DNA of 64,000 bases from Streptomyces ochraceiscleroticus. Its GTDB lineage: Bacteria; Actinomycetota; Actinomycetes; Streptomycetales; Streptomycetaceae. The translations under genes were made by a program, and so were the position numbers. The first letter of the stretch is position 1. The number at the start of each line of letters is the position of its first letter. This document shows, piece by piece, positions 1 through 8,245 of the stretch. The stretch covers positions 1 to 64,000 of the forward strand of contig NZ_JOAX01000032.1 in the NCBI RefSeq assembly GCF_000720485.1. The letters run 5' to 3'. Below the pieces are notes generated by a model that searched no databases, was not told the origin of the DNA, and saw only the letters and a list, made by a program, of their open reading frames with translations.

Positions 1-69
1 ATCCTCACTCGACCCACGCGACTTCGACTGCAGCGTCGACAGCGTCTGCGCTCCCATGTCGAACTTCAT
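1..69 (-). CDS. Small conserved protein, N-terminus only (cut by window start)
   Basis: An ATG at 69 on the minus strand is preceded by a good ribosome site (GGGGGAG four bases upstream) and opens a frame that runs off the left edge after 23 codons (MKFDMGAQTLSTLQSK...). The opening resembles small WXG100-like Streptomyces proteins starting MKFDMG, but that is a recollection and too little is visible to assign a function. It is divergent from the flavoprotein gene at 264. Confidence 0.55.
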   Translation of the reverse strand, partial: MKFDMGAQTLSTLQSKSRGSSED

Positions 70-263
70 CAGGCTCCCCCTGCCGGGCTGGACGGCTGTT
101 TGCGCAGACATCTTCGCAACCCAGGGACATCTCTGCCAACACCGGACACAGTGCTGTGACACAGGCGTGACAGCGGCGCGGGCGCCGGGTGGCGGGGGCC
201 GTGGGTCGTAGCCTTTCCGGTGCCGGGCGCGGGTGCGTCCGCGGAGCGAGGAGGGAGCCGGCA

Positions 264-1655
264 ATGGCTGAGCGACCGGAGCGGCTGGTGGTCGTCGGCG
301 GGGACGCGACGGGGATGTCCGCCGCCTCCCAGGCCCGCAGGCTGCGCAAGCCCGAGGAGCTGGAGATCGTCGCTTTCGAGCGCGGGCACTTCACGTCGTA
401 CTCGGCCTGCGGCATTCCGTACTGGGTGGGCGGGGTGGTGGACGAGCGGGACGCGCTGGTGGCGCGGACGGCCGCGCAGCACCGGGAGCGGGACATCGAT
501 CTGCGGATGCGGACGGAGGTCACGGAGCTCGATGTCGAGAAGCGGCGGGTGCGTTCGCGCGATCTCGACACCGGCACGGAGGAGTGGACGGAGTACGACA
601 AGCTCGTGCTCGCGACCGGCGCGACGCCGGTCCGGCCGCCGCTGCCGGGCATCGACGCGCCGGGCGTGCACGGCGTGCAGACCCTGGACGACGGGCAGGC
701 GCTGCTGGACACGCTGGCCCGTACCGAGGGGCGGCGCGCGGTCGTGGTGGGCGCCGGGTACATCGGCGTGGAGATGGCCGAGGCGCTGATCCAGCGCGGG
801 TACGAGGTCACGGTCGTCAACCGCGGCTCGGAGCCGATGTCCACGCTGGACCCGGACATGGGCTGCCTGGTGCACGACGCGATGACCGGACTGGGCATCG
901 AGATGGTCAACGGCGCCGAGGTGACGGAGATCCGCACCGGGGACGACGGCCGGGCCTGTGCGGTGGTGACCCCGGAGAAGGAGTACCCGGCGGACGTGGT
1001 GGTGCTCGGGCTGGGCGTACGGCCGGAGACCACGCTCGCCGAGGCGGCCGGGCTGCCGCTGGGCGCGTCCGGCGGGATCCTCACCGACCTCGCGATGCGA
1101 GTGCGCGGTTACGAGGACATCTGGGCGGGCGGCGACTGTGTGGAGGTGCTGGACCTCGTCTCCGGGCGGGACCGGCACATCGCGCTCGGGACCCACGCCA
1201 ACAAGCACGGCCAGGTCATCGGCTCGGGCGTGGGCGGCGGTTACGCGACCTTCCCCGGCGTGGTCGGCACGGCGGTCAGCAAGGTCTGCGACCTGGAAAT
1301 CGCGCGTACCGGGCTGCGCGAGAAGGACGCGCGGGCGGTGGGGCTGCAGTACGTGGCCGTCACGATCGAGTCGACGAGCCGGGTGGGGTACTTCCCGAAC
1401 GCCGCGCCGATGACGGTGAAGATGCTCGCCGAGCGGCTCTCGGGGCGGCTGCTGGGCATGCAGATCGTCGGGCGGGAGGGCGCGGCGAAGCGGGTGGACA
1501 TCGCGGCGGTGGCGCTGACGGCCAAGATGACGGTCGAACAGATGACGGCGCTCGACCTGGGGTATGCGCCGCCGTTCTCACCGGTCTGGGACCCCGTACT
1601 GGTCGCGGCGCGCAAGGCCGTACAGGCGGTACGGGCGGACGCCGCGCCGCAGTAG
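264..1655 (+). CDS. FAD-dependent pyridine nucleotide-disulfide oxidoreductase (CoA-disulfide reductase-like)
   Basis: 463 aa. An N-terminal Rossmann FAD motif (VVVGGDATGMSAA) is followed by SYSACGIPY, with Cys49 in the SxxxCGIPY context that defines the single-cysteine CoA-disulfide reductase / NADH oxidase group. A second nucleotide-binding motif (VVVGAGYIGVEMAEAL) lies near residue 158, then the FAD-binding GGDCVE segment near 290 and a C-terminal dimerisation domain. The family reduces CoA disulfide, polysulfide or oxygen with NAD(P)H in the cytosol; the exact substrate is not readable. The ATG at 264 was chosen because GAGGGAG sits just upstream; the longer frame from 189 lacks a ribosome site. 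Convergent with hemE. Confidence 0.85.
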   Translation: MAERPERLVVVGGDATGMSAASQARRLRKPEELEIVAFERGHFTSYSACGIPYWVGGVVDERDALVARTAAQHRERDIDLRMRTEVTELDVEKRRVRSRDLDTGTEEWTEYDKLVLATGATPVRPPLPGIDAPGVHGVQTLDDGQALLDTLARTEGRRAVVVGAGYIGVEMAEALIQRGYEVTVVNRGSEPMSTLDPDMGCLVHDAMTGLGIEMVNGAEVTEIRTGDDGRACAVVTPEKEYPADVVVLGLGVRPETTLAEAAGLPLGASGGILTDLAMRVRGYEDIWAGGDCVEVLDLVSGRDRHIALGTHANKHGQVIGSGVGGGYATFPGVVGTAVSKVCDLEIARTGLREKDARAVGLQYVAVTIESTSRVGYFPNAAPMTVKMLAERLSGRLLGMQIVGREGAAKRVDIAAVALTAKMTVEQMTALDLGYAPPFSPVWDPVLVAARKAVQAVRADAAPQ

Positions 1656-1698
1656 AGGAGCCGGGGCGCCCGCCGTGCGGCCGACGCCCCGCCGCGCC

Positions 1699-2766
1699 TC
1701 AGCGCGCCGTCTGCTCGTGGACGTACTCGACCAGGCGGGTCAGCGCCTCGGGCTCGGTGTTCGGGAGCACGCCGTGGCCGAGGTTGAAGATGTGCCCCTC
1801 CAGCCCGGCGGCGGCGTCCAGTACCTCGCGGGCCTTGGTCTCCACCGCCTCGCGCGGGGCGAAGAGCACGGCCGGGTCGATGTTGCCCTGGATCGCCTTG
1901 CCGGGGCCGACCCGGCGCGCTGCCTCGTCCAGCGGCACCCGCCAGTCGGCGCCCACGACGTCCGCGCCCGCCTCGCCCATGAGGCCGAGGAGCTCGCCCG
2001 TGCCGACGCCGAAGTGGATACGCGGTACGCCGTACCCCGCGACCGCCTCGAAGACCTTCGCGGAGGCCGGCATGACCGAGCGGCGGTAGTCGGCCGGGGC
2101 GAGCGCGCCGACCCAGGAGTCGAAGAGCTGCACGGCGCTGGCGCCGGCCTCGATCTGCACCTTCAGGAAGGCCGCGGTGATCTCGGCGAGGCGGTCCAGC
2201 AGGTCGGCCCAGAGCTGCGGGTCGCCGTACATGAGCGCCTTGGTGTGCTCGTGGTTGCGGGACGGGCCGCCCTCGACGAGGTAGCTGGCGAGGGTGAAGG
2301 GCGCGCCCGCGAAGCCGATGAGCGGGGTGGAGCCCAGCTCGCCGACGAGCATGCGGACCGCTTCGGTGACGTACGAGACGTCCTCGGGCGTGAGGTCGCG
2401 CAGCCGCTCCAGGTCGGCGCGGCTGCGGATCGGCCGCTCGACGACCGGACCGACGCCGGGCTTGATGTCCAGGTCGATGCCGATGGCCTTGAGCGGGACG
2501 ACGATGTCGCTGAAGTAGATCGCCGCGTCCACGTTGTGCCGGCGGACCGGCTGCAACGTGATCTCGGTGACCAGCTCGGGCCGCATGCAGGAGTCGAGCA
2601 TCGCGATGCCCTCGCGGACCTTGCGGTACTCCGGCAGTGAGCGCCCGGCCTGGCGCATGAACCACACCGGCGTGTGCGGGACCGGCTCCCGGCGGCACGC
2701 CTTGAGGAACGCGGAGTCCCGCGCGCTCTCCGGCGCGAAGGAGGCGGTCGGCTGCTGGCCCGTCAT
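1699..2766 (-). CDS. hemE: Uroporphyrinogen decarboxylase
   Basis: 355 aa, normal length for HemE, which decarboxylates uroporphyrinogen III to coproporphyrinogen III in haem biosynthesis. The signature [16 protein letters not shown] occurs near residue 28 and [17 protein letters not shown] in the middle, with the active-site Arg and Asp regions intact. The ATG at 2766 has GGGGAG six bases upstream; the frame extends to 3090 but the extra residues are non-homologous in appearance. Divergent from the DUF3000 gene, an arrangement I recall from other Streptomyces genomes. Confidence 0.95.
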   Translation of the reverse strand: MTGQQPTASFAPESARDSAFLKACRREPVPHTPVWFMRQAGRSLPEYRKVREGIAMLDSCMRPELVTEITLQPVRRHNVDAAIYFSDIVVPLKAIGIDLDIKPGVGPVVERPIRSRADLERLRDLTPEDVSYVTEAVRMLVGELGSTPLIGFAGAPFTLASYLVEGGPSRNHEHTKALMYGDPQLWADLLDRLAEITAAFLKVQIEAGASAVQLFDSWVGALAPADYRRSVMPASAKVFEAVAGYGVPRIHFGVGTGELLGLMGEAGADVVGADWRVPLDEAARRVGPGKAIQGNIDPAVLFAPREAVETKAREVLDAAAGLEGHIFNLGHGVLPNTEPEALTRLVEYVHEQTAR

Positions 2767-2937
2767 CGGGGTCTCCCCTGCTCGGTCGGAAGCTCGTTCG
2801 GAGTGGAGAGCGTGGGAAACGTCGTCGGCACTCACGCACCGAATCTTCGCACGTGCCGTGGGACACCTCCGAACGGGCGACCCGCCCACCGGGTGTCCTC
2901 CGCATATGAACACGGCATTGCGCCTAACCTTCCCAGC

Positions 2938-3585
2938 ATGGCAGCGGCTCAGGAACACCTCGCGGACAGCGCGGACGAGACCCCGATCGCCTTCCGTCAG
3001 GCGGTCGAGGCCCTCCATGCGGCCCGGTTGCGATCCGAGATCGAGATCGCGCCGATGCCCGCGCCCAAACGGCTCGCGCCGTTCGCGCACGCGCTGGAGG
3101 CAACGGTGGTCGAGCGGGACGCGGAGGGCGATACGGATCTGGCCGACGGGCGGCTCGTACTACTGCACGACCCGGCCGGGCACGACGCGTGGCACGGCAC
3201 CTTCCGGGTGGTGACGCTGGCCCGCGCGGAGCTGGAGCCGGAGCTGGCCACCGATCCGCTGTTGCCGGACGTGTGCTGGTCCTGGCTGACCGGGGCACTG
3301 GAGGCGCGTGGCGTGCCGTACGGCGAGCCGAGCGGCACGGTCACGCGTGCGGGCTCGTACTACTTCGGCGGCATCGGCGACCGGCCGCCGGACACCCAGC
3401 TCGAACTGCGGGCTTCCTGGACGCCGGCCGAGGGGCCGCGCGGGGTGCGGGACATCGGGGCGCACCTGACGGCCTGGTGCGATCTGCTGTGCCAGGTGGC
3501 GGGGCTGCCGCCGGCGCCGGTGGAGCCGTCGGGGCGGGGCGGCGTCGTGCCGCTGCCGCAGCGGCGGGGACCGCAGCTTCGCTGA
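2938..3585 (+). CDS. DUF3000 family protein
   Basis: 215 aa soluble protein of the actinobacterial DUF3000 family, function unknown. Recognisable parts are the N-terminal [23 protein letters not shown] segment and the central [15 protein letters not shown] block. No membrane segment or catalytic motif is visible. No Shine-Dalgarno is present; TAACCT lies seven bases before the ATG and could be the -10 of a leaderless transcript. It ends 40 bp before a strong terminator, so it looks monocistronic. Confidence 0.8.
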   Translation: MAAAQEHLADSADETPIAFRQAVEALHAARLRSEIEIAPMPAPKRLAPFAHALEATVVERDAEGDTDLADGRLVLLHDPAGHDAWHGTFRVVTLARAELEPELATDPLLPDVCWSWLTGALEARGVPYGEPSGTVTRAGSYYFGGIGDRPPDTQLELRASWTPAEGPRGVRDIGAHLTAWCDLLCQVAGLPPAPVEPSGRGGVVPLPQRRGPQLR

Positions 3586-3624
3586 TCTCGTTTTCTTCTG
3601 TTGGTACAGGGACCCTGAAACCGT

Positions 3625-3655
3625 GCGGGCCGCCCCCTCCGAAGGGGCGGCCCGC
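3625..3655 (+). terminator. Strong stem-loop terminator after DUF3000 gene
   Basis: A perfect 12-bp stem (GCGGGCCGCCCC pairing with GGGGCGGCCCGC) with a 7-nt loop lies 40 bp downstream of the DUF3000 stop. It separates that gene from the response regulator. Confidence 0.8.
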
Positions 3656-3846
3656 GCGGCGTTCGCGTGCCGTCCCGACCTCGATCACCCATCCGATTTG
3701 CCCGAATTGCCCAAACTAAATCGTGATCAAACTCTAAAGTCCGGCCGGATTACTGCCGAAGAGGTCTATGACCCTTCAAACACGGGAGCACTCCGGCTCA
3801 CTCCCCTGAAGCCGGCTTCCGTCCCCGCCACTCCCCAGGAGGCCCG

Positions 3847-4509
3847 GTGTCTGTTCTCCTCGAGCAACCTTCGAGCCTGGTCGCCTACCGCCCGAACAAG
3901 CCGACGGCCATGGTCGTCGTGGCCGACCCGCGCGTCCGCTCCACCGTCACCCGCCACCTGTGGGCCCTCGGAGTACGCGACGTGATCGAGGCGTCGTCCA
4001 TCGCGGAGGCCCGCCCCCGCGTCGGCAACCCGCGCGACATCTGCGTGGCCGACGTCCATCTTCCCGACGGCTCCGGCCTCACCCTGCTGTCCGAGACCCG
4101 GGCGGCCGGCTGGCCCAACGGCCTCGCGCTCTCCGCCGCCGACGACATCGGCGCGGTGCGCAATGCCCTCGCCGGCGGCGTCAAGGGCTACGTCGTCACC
4201 GGTACCCGTACCAACCTCGGCATCCCGGGCCGTCCCGGCGCCGCCCCCATCGGCGCGGGCGCGGCCCGCATGCACCGCCGCCCGCCCGGCGCCCCCGGCC
4301 ACCCCGGCGGCTACCGCGAGCTCTCGGGGCGCGAGGTCGAGGTCCTGAGACTGGTCGCCGAAGGCCAGTCGAACAAGGCCATCGGCGTCTCGATGGGACT
4401 CTCGGCCCTCACGGTCAAGAGCCACCTCGCCCGCATCGCTCGCAAACTCGGCACGGGCGACCGGGCCGGCATGGTCGCCGTCGCGCTGCGTACCGGGATC
4501 ATCCACTGA
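3847..4509 (+). CDS. Orphan response regulator, REC + LuxR-type HTH
   Basis: 220 aa. Residues 21-125 form a receiver domain with the probable phospho-acceptor Asp69 (VADVHLPDGSG) and the conserved Lys113 (VKGY). The N-terminal acidic pocket is reduced to a single Asp27, so phosphorylation may be weak. A Pro/Gly-rich linker leads to a LuxR/NarL HTH at about 155-205 (LSGREVEVLRLVAEGQSNKAI, then LTVKSHLARIARKLG). No histidine kinase is adjacent. The GTG start at 3847 has AGGAGG four bases upstream. This regulator lies between DUF3000 and RNase D in S. coelicolor too, as I recall; its targets are not deducible here. Confidence 0.88.
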   Translation: MSVLLEQPSSLVAYRPNKPTAMVVVADPRVRSTVTRHLWALGVRDVIEASSIAEARPRVGNPRDICVADVHLPDGSGLTLLSETRAAGWPNGLALSAADDIGAVRNALAGGVKGYVVTGTRTNLGIPGRPGAAPIGAGAARMHRRPPGAPGHPGGYRELSGREVEVLRLVAEGQSNKAIGVSMGLSALTVKSHLARIARKLGTGDRAGMVAVALRTGIIH

Positions 4510-4581
4510 GCGCCGGGACCGCCCGTTGAGGCCGCCCGGCCGCCCGCCCGCCCCATCCATCGAGCCTTTACACCGGCACAG

Positions 4582-4613
4582 CGTCCGTCGAGGGAACGTT
4601 CCCTCGGCGGACG
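4582..4613. promoter_or_regulatory. 32-bp near-perfect palindrome upstream of RNase D
   Basis: The two 16-base halves are complementary at 15 of 16 positions, with the core GGGAAC/GTTCCC and outer CGTCCG/CGGACG. It ends 27 bp before the RNase D start. It could be the response-regulator gene's terminator or an operator over the RNase D promoter. Confidence 0.6.
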
Positions 4614-4640
4614 TGGTGCATACACCGATACCCTTGACTG

Positions 4641-5915
4641 GTGACCGACGCCCAAAAGACCGCAGAAGACTCGACACTGCGAACCCCCGGGGACGCAACG
4701 GAAGACCCCCGGCCGGCGCCGGTTCCGCTTCTCGAACCCCGCGAGGGCATCCCGCCCGTGACCGCGACCGACGAGGACCTCGCGCAGGTCGTCGCGGCCT
4801 TCGCCGCAGGCAGCGGCCCGGTCGCCGTGGACGCCGAGCGGGCCTCCGGGTACCGCTACGGCCAGCGCGCCTACCTGGTGCAGCTACGCCGTGAAGGGGC
4901 CGGCAGTGTCCTGATCGACCCGGTCGCCTGCCCCGATCTGAGCGCGCTGGGCGAGGCCATCGCCGACGCCGAGTGGGTGCTGCACGCGGCGACCCAGGAC
5001 CTGCCCTGCCTGCGCGACATAGGGATGCTTCCCGCCTCGCTCTTCGACACCGAGCTGGCCGGACGGCTGGCCGGCTTCGCCCGCGTCGGCCTCGGCGCGA
5101 TGGTGGAGAACGTCCTCGGCTACGCGCTGGAGAAGGGCCACTCCGCGGTGGACTGGTCCACCCGCCCGCTGCCCGAGCCCTGGCTCCGGTATGCGGCGCT
5201 GGACGTGGAGCTGCTGGTCGACCTGCGGGACGCGCTGGAGGAGGAGCTGGACCGGCAGGGGAAGCTGGACTGGGCCCGGCAGGAGTTCGCGGCAATCGCC
5301 GCTGCCCCGCCGGCGCCGCCCCGCAAGGACCCCTGGCGCCGCACGTCCGGCATGCACAAGGTGCGGCGACGGCGGCAGATGGCGGTCGTACGGGAGCTGT
5401 GGACGGCCCGCGACCGGGTCGCGCAGAAGCGCGACGTCTCGCCGGGCAAGGTGCTGGGGGACGCGGCGATCGTGGAGGCCGCGCTGAACGTCCCGCCGAA
5501 CGCGCACGCGCTCGCCGCGCTGCCCGGCTTCGGGCACCGCATGGGCCGCCGGCAGCTCGAGCAGTGGCAGGCGGCGATCGACCGGGCGCGGGCGCTGCCC
5601 GAGTCCGAGCTGCCGCAGCCCGGCCAGCCGCTGAACGGTCCTCCGCCGCCGCGGGCCTGGGCCGACAAGGACCCGGCGGCCGCTGCCCGGCTGTCCGCGG
5701 CCCGTACGGCGGTGACGGCGCTCGCCGAGGAGCTGCGTCTGCCGCAGGAGAACCTGATCACGCCGGACACGGTGCGGAGGGTTTGCTGGGAGCCCCCGGA
5801 GCCGGCTGCGTCGGCGGTTTCCGAGGCGCTGGCCGGGTACGGGGCTCGGCCCTGGCAGGTCGAGCTGGTGACCCCCCTGCTGGTGGAGGCGCTGAGTACC
5901 TCGGCTGCGGGCTGA
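4641..5915 (+). CDS. rnd: Ribonuclease D (3'-5' exonuclease + HRDC domain)
   Basis: 424 aa. Residues 40-210 carry a DEDDy 3'-5' exonuclease: the first Asp-X-Glu in VAVDAERASGYRYG, the second Asp in HAATQDLPCL, and the YAALDVELL segment giving the Tyr and last Asp. An HRDC nucleic-acid-binding domain follows at about 240-320 (MAVVRELWTARDRVAQKRD). The family trims 3' ends of structured RNAs such as tRNA precursors. The GTG start at 4641 has no Shine-Dalgarno; GATACC lies about nine bases upstream, compatible with leaderless transcription. It follows the palindrome at 4582-4613. Confidence 0.9.
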   Translation: MTDAQKTAEDSTLRTPGDATEDPRPAPVPLLEPREGIPPVTATDEDLAQVVAAFAAGSGPVAVDAERASGYRYGQRAYLVQLRREGAGSVLIDPVACPDLSALGEAIADAEWVLHAATQDLPCLRDIGMLPASLFDTELAGRLAGFARVGLGAMVENVLGYALEKGHSAVDWSTRPLPEPWLRYAALDVELLVDLRDALEEELDRQGKLDWARQEFAAIAAAPPAPPRKDPWRRTSGMHKVRRRRQMAVVRELWTARDRVAQKRDVSPGKVLGDAAIVEAALNVPPNAHALAALPGFGHRMGRRQLEQWQAAIDRARALPESELPQPGQPLNGPPPPRAWADKDPAAAARLSAARTAVTALAEELRLPQENLITPDTVRRVCWEPPEPAASAVSEALAGYGARPWQVELVTPLLVEALSTSAAG

Positions 5916-5929
5916 CGCCTGCCGGGCGT

Positions 5930-6025
5930 CTTTGTCCTCAAACGCCGGACGGGCTGGATTTTGCCGGGATGGGCTGGATTTTGCGGGCCTGGATCTTGCC
6001 GGGCCTGGATCTTGCCGGGCGGGAA
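5930..6025. repeat. Degenerate tandem repeats related to the Streptomyces TCAAACGCCGGACGGGCTG intergenic element
   Basis: The segment begins with CTCAAACGCCGGACGGGCTG, a motif I recall as highly repeated between Streptomyces genes. It continues as about four diverging copies of a 16-20 bp unit (GGCTGGATTTTGCCGGGAT, GGCCTGGATCTTGCCGG and variants) leading into the terminator at 6029. It appears non-coding. Confidence 0.65.
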
Positions 6026-6028
6026 AGC

Positions 6029-6065
6029 CGCCGGACGGGCCGGTGGTGTGCCGGCCCGTCCGGCG
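6029..6065. terminator. Bidirectional terminator between RNase D and PepSY lipoprotein
   Basis: A perfect 15-bp stem (CGCCGGACGGGCCGG with its complement) closes a 7-nt loop and is followed by TTTT. It serves the convergent rnd and PepSY genes. Confidence 0.85.
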
Positions 6066-6092
6066 TTTTCGCCCCGACGGGCTTGAATTCGC

Positions 6093-6788
6093 TCAGTCCG
6101 TGTCGACGTGGGTGCGGAGCACCTTCTTGTCGGCCGCGTCGATGTCGTACGTCGTCTTGTTCCAGTCGCTCTCGGTGACGACATCGACGGACCAGATCTC
6201 CTTGCCCTGGTCGTTGTCGTCCAGCTCGATCGAGCTGACCGTGCCCTTCTTCTTGCCGGTGGCCACCTGGGCCGCCTCCTGGGCGGTGACCTTGGCCTTC
6301 TTCAGCCAGCCGGCGAGCTTCGCCTTGTCGTCGCTGTCCTCGTCGCTGTCGGCCCGGGGCTTGGCCGCCTTCCCGGAGACCGCGTCGACGGTGACCATGC
6401 TCTTGGTGCCGTCGGTGGTGGCGACCTCGGTCTCCCAGACCGGCTTGCCGCCCGTCCCGCGCTTCAGCTCGGCCTTGACCGGCTTGGAGCCGGACACGGC
6501 GCCGGTGGCGGCCGACAGCGCCTTGTCATAGGTGATCTTCGCCTTCGGGATGAGGGCCTTGCGCTGGGTCTGGTCCTCGGTGAGCTTGCCGCTCCCGCTC
6601 GGCGAGGCGGCGGCGGACTTGCCGCCGCCGGACTCCGACGGGGACGAGGAACTGCCCCCGCCGCCCTTGTCGTCGCCGCAGCCGGTGACCAGAGCGCCCG
6701 CCACGGCCACGGCACACACCAGACCGGCCGCGCGCAGCCGCGCCGTGCGATTCCCGTACGCGAGCGTTCCGCTTCGCTTCGTATCCAT
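6093..6788 (-). CDS. PepSY-domain lipoprotein
   Basis: 231 aa. A signal peptide ends in the lipobox LVTGC near residue 36, followed by a Gly/Ser/Lys-rich linker. Two PepSY-like modules follow, each with an amphipathic helix plus strands of the type KPVWETEVATTDGTKSMVTVDAVSG and KEIWSVDVVTESDWNKTTYDIDAADKKV. PepSY proteins sit outside the membrane and are thought to inhibit proteases or bind ligands; the partner is unknown. The ATG at 6788 was chosen because it precedes the signal peptide; no clear ribosome site is present and TACTCT nearby suggests a leaderless start. Divergent from the thiolase operon. Confidence 0.82.
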   Translation of the reverse strand: MDTKRSGTLAYGNRTARLRAAGLVCAVAVAGALVTGCGDDKGGGGSSSSPSESGGGKSAAASPSGSGKLTEDQTQRKALIPKAKITYDKALSAATGAVSGSKPVKAELKRGTGGKPVWETEVATTDGTKSMVTVDAVSGKAAKPRADSDEDSDDKAKLAGWLKKAKVTAQEAAQVATGKKKGTVSSIELDDNDQGKEIWSVDVVTESDWNKTTYDIDAADKKVLRTHVDTD

Positions 6789-6942
6789 GGGGGCAGAGTA
6801 GGGGCGGTACGTCCCCTTACGTCCGCGACGCAGCGAAGACCGGCCGAAGCCACCCGAATCGCGCCAAGCCCCAGGACACCTCCCGAGTAGCAGGAGGTGA
6901 ATGTGACGTTCGCCGCTCCGGCCGAGGGGGCTGGGCAGGTTG

Positions 6943-6958
6943 GTTACCCGCAAGTAGC
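6943..6958. promoter_or_regulatory. Candidate operator upstream of the beta-oxidation operon
   Basis: GTTACCCGCAAGTAGC is an imperfect dyad (GnTAC--GC--GTAnC), 70-85 bp before the thiolase start. Its form is typical of TetR-type operators on fatty-acid degradation genes; the regulator is not in the window. Confidence 0.4.
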
Positions 6959-7027
6959 ATGACGGTGGGCAGCGCGCCATGAGTGCGCCCCGCAGCAGTG
7001 CCACCCCGCACCTGGAGGAGAGCCAAC

Positions 7028-8245
7028 GTGCCTCGTACCGCTAGGGACGTCGTCTTCGTCGACGGCGTCCGCACCCCGTTCGGCAAGGCGGGCCCGAAGG
7101 GCATCTACCACGAGACCCGCGCCGACGACCTGGTCGTCAAGTGCATCCGGGAGCTGCTGCGCCGCAACCCGGATCTGGATCCGGCCCGCATCGACGAGGT
7201 CGCGCTCGCCGCGACGACCCAGATCGGTGACCAGGGCCTGACCCTGGGCCGTACCGCCGGAATTCTGGCCGGTCTGCCGCAGTCCGTACCCGGCTTCTCG
7301 ATCGACCGGATGTGTGCGGGTGCGATGACCGCCGTGACGTCCATCGCGGGCGGCGTGTCCTTCGGCGCGTACGACATCGCCCTGGCCGGCGGCGTCGAGC
7401 ACATGGGCCGCCACCCCATGGGCGAGGGCGTCGACCCGAACCCGCGGTTCGTCAGCGAGAAGCTGGTCGACCAGTCCGCCCTCTTCATGGGCATGACGGC
7501 GGAGAACCTGCACGACCGCCTGCCGCACATCACCAAGCAGCGCGCCGACGAGTACGCCGTGCGCAGCCAGGAGAAGGCCGCCAAGGCGTACGCGGACGGG
7601 AAGATCCAGGCCGACCTGGTGCCCGTCTCGGTCCGCCGCACCAACGCCGAGGCCGGCGAGACCGGTTGGGGCCTGGCCACGGCCGACGAGCCGATGCGTC
7701 CGGGCACGACCCTGGAGAACCTGGCGAGCCTGAAGACCCCGTTCCGCCCGCACGGCCGGGTGACGGCCGGTAACGCGGCCGGTCTGAACGACGGTGCCAC
7801 CGCCTCGCTGATCGCCGCTGAAGACGTGGCGCGCGAGCTGGGCCTGCCGGTCAAGATGCGCCTGGTGGACTACGCGTTCGCCGGTGTCGAGCCGGAGGTC
7901 ATGGGCATCGGCCCGGTCCCGGCGACCGAGAAGGCGCTGGCCAAGGCCGGTCTGACGATCGATGACATCGGTCTCTTCGAGATCAATGAGGCGTTCGCCG
8001 TTCAGGTGCTGTCGCTTCTTGACCACTACGGCATCGCCGATGACGACCCGCGCGTGAACCAGTACGGCGGCGCCATCGCGTTCGGCCACCCGCTGGCCTC
8101 CTCCGGTGTGCGTCTGATGACGCAGCTCGCGCGGCAGTTCGAGGAGCAGCCGCACGTCCGCTACGGCATCACCACCATGTGTGTCGGCTTCGGCATGGGT
8201 GGCACCGTGATCTGGGAGAACCCGCACTTCGAGGGGAACAAGTGA
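7028..8245 (+). CDS. Acetyl-CoA acyltransferase (thiolase), beta-oxidation
   Basis: 405 aa thiolase. The nucleophilic Cys96 lies in DRMCAGAM, followed by the late motifs NEAFAVQ, GGAIAFGHPLASSG (catalytic His) and TTMCVGFGMGG (second catalytic Cys). It cleaves 3-ketoacyl-CoA to acetyl-CoA and a shortened acyl-CoA. The GTG at 7028 follows GGAGGAGAG. The stop overlaps the next start by four bases (GTGA), so the two genes are translationally coupled, matching the FadA/FadB alpha-beta pairing. Confidence 0.94.
   Translation: MPRTARDVVFVDGVRTPFGKAGPKGIYHETRADDLVVKCIRELLRRNPDLDPARIDEVALAATTQIGDQGLTLGRTAGILAGLPQSVPGFSIDRMCAGAMTAVTSIAGGVSFGAYDIALAGGVEHMGRHPMGEGVDPNPRFVSEKLVDQSALFMGMTAENLHDRLPHITKQRADEYAVRSQEKAAKAYADGKIQADLVPVSVRRTNAEAGETGWGLATADEPMRPGTTLENLASLKTPFRPHGRVTAGNAAGLNDGATASLIAAEDVARELGLPVKMRLVDYAFAGVEPEVMGIGPVPATEKALAKAGLTIDDIGLFEINEAFAVQVLSLLDHYGIADDDPRVNQYGGAIAFGHPLASSGVRLMTQLARQFEEQPHVRYGITTMCVGFGMGGTVIWENPHFEGNK

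Noticed and set aside
5..1208. Long minus-strand ORFs opposite the flavoprotein gene
   Set aside because: They are antisense frames of a high-GC gene, Arg/Pro/Ser-rich with no domain, ribosome site or sensible start.
4591..4604. GAACGTTC inside the 32-bp palindrome as a LexA box
   Set aside because: The actinobacterial SOS box needs four bases between GAAC and GTTC; here the halves are adjacent.
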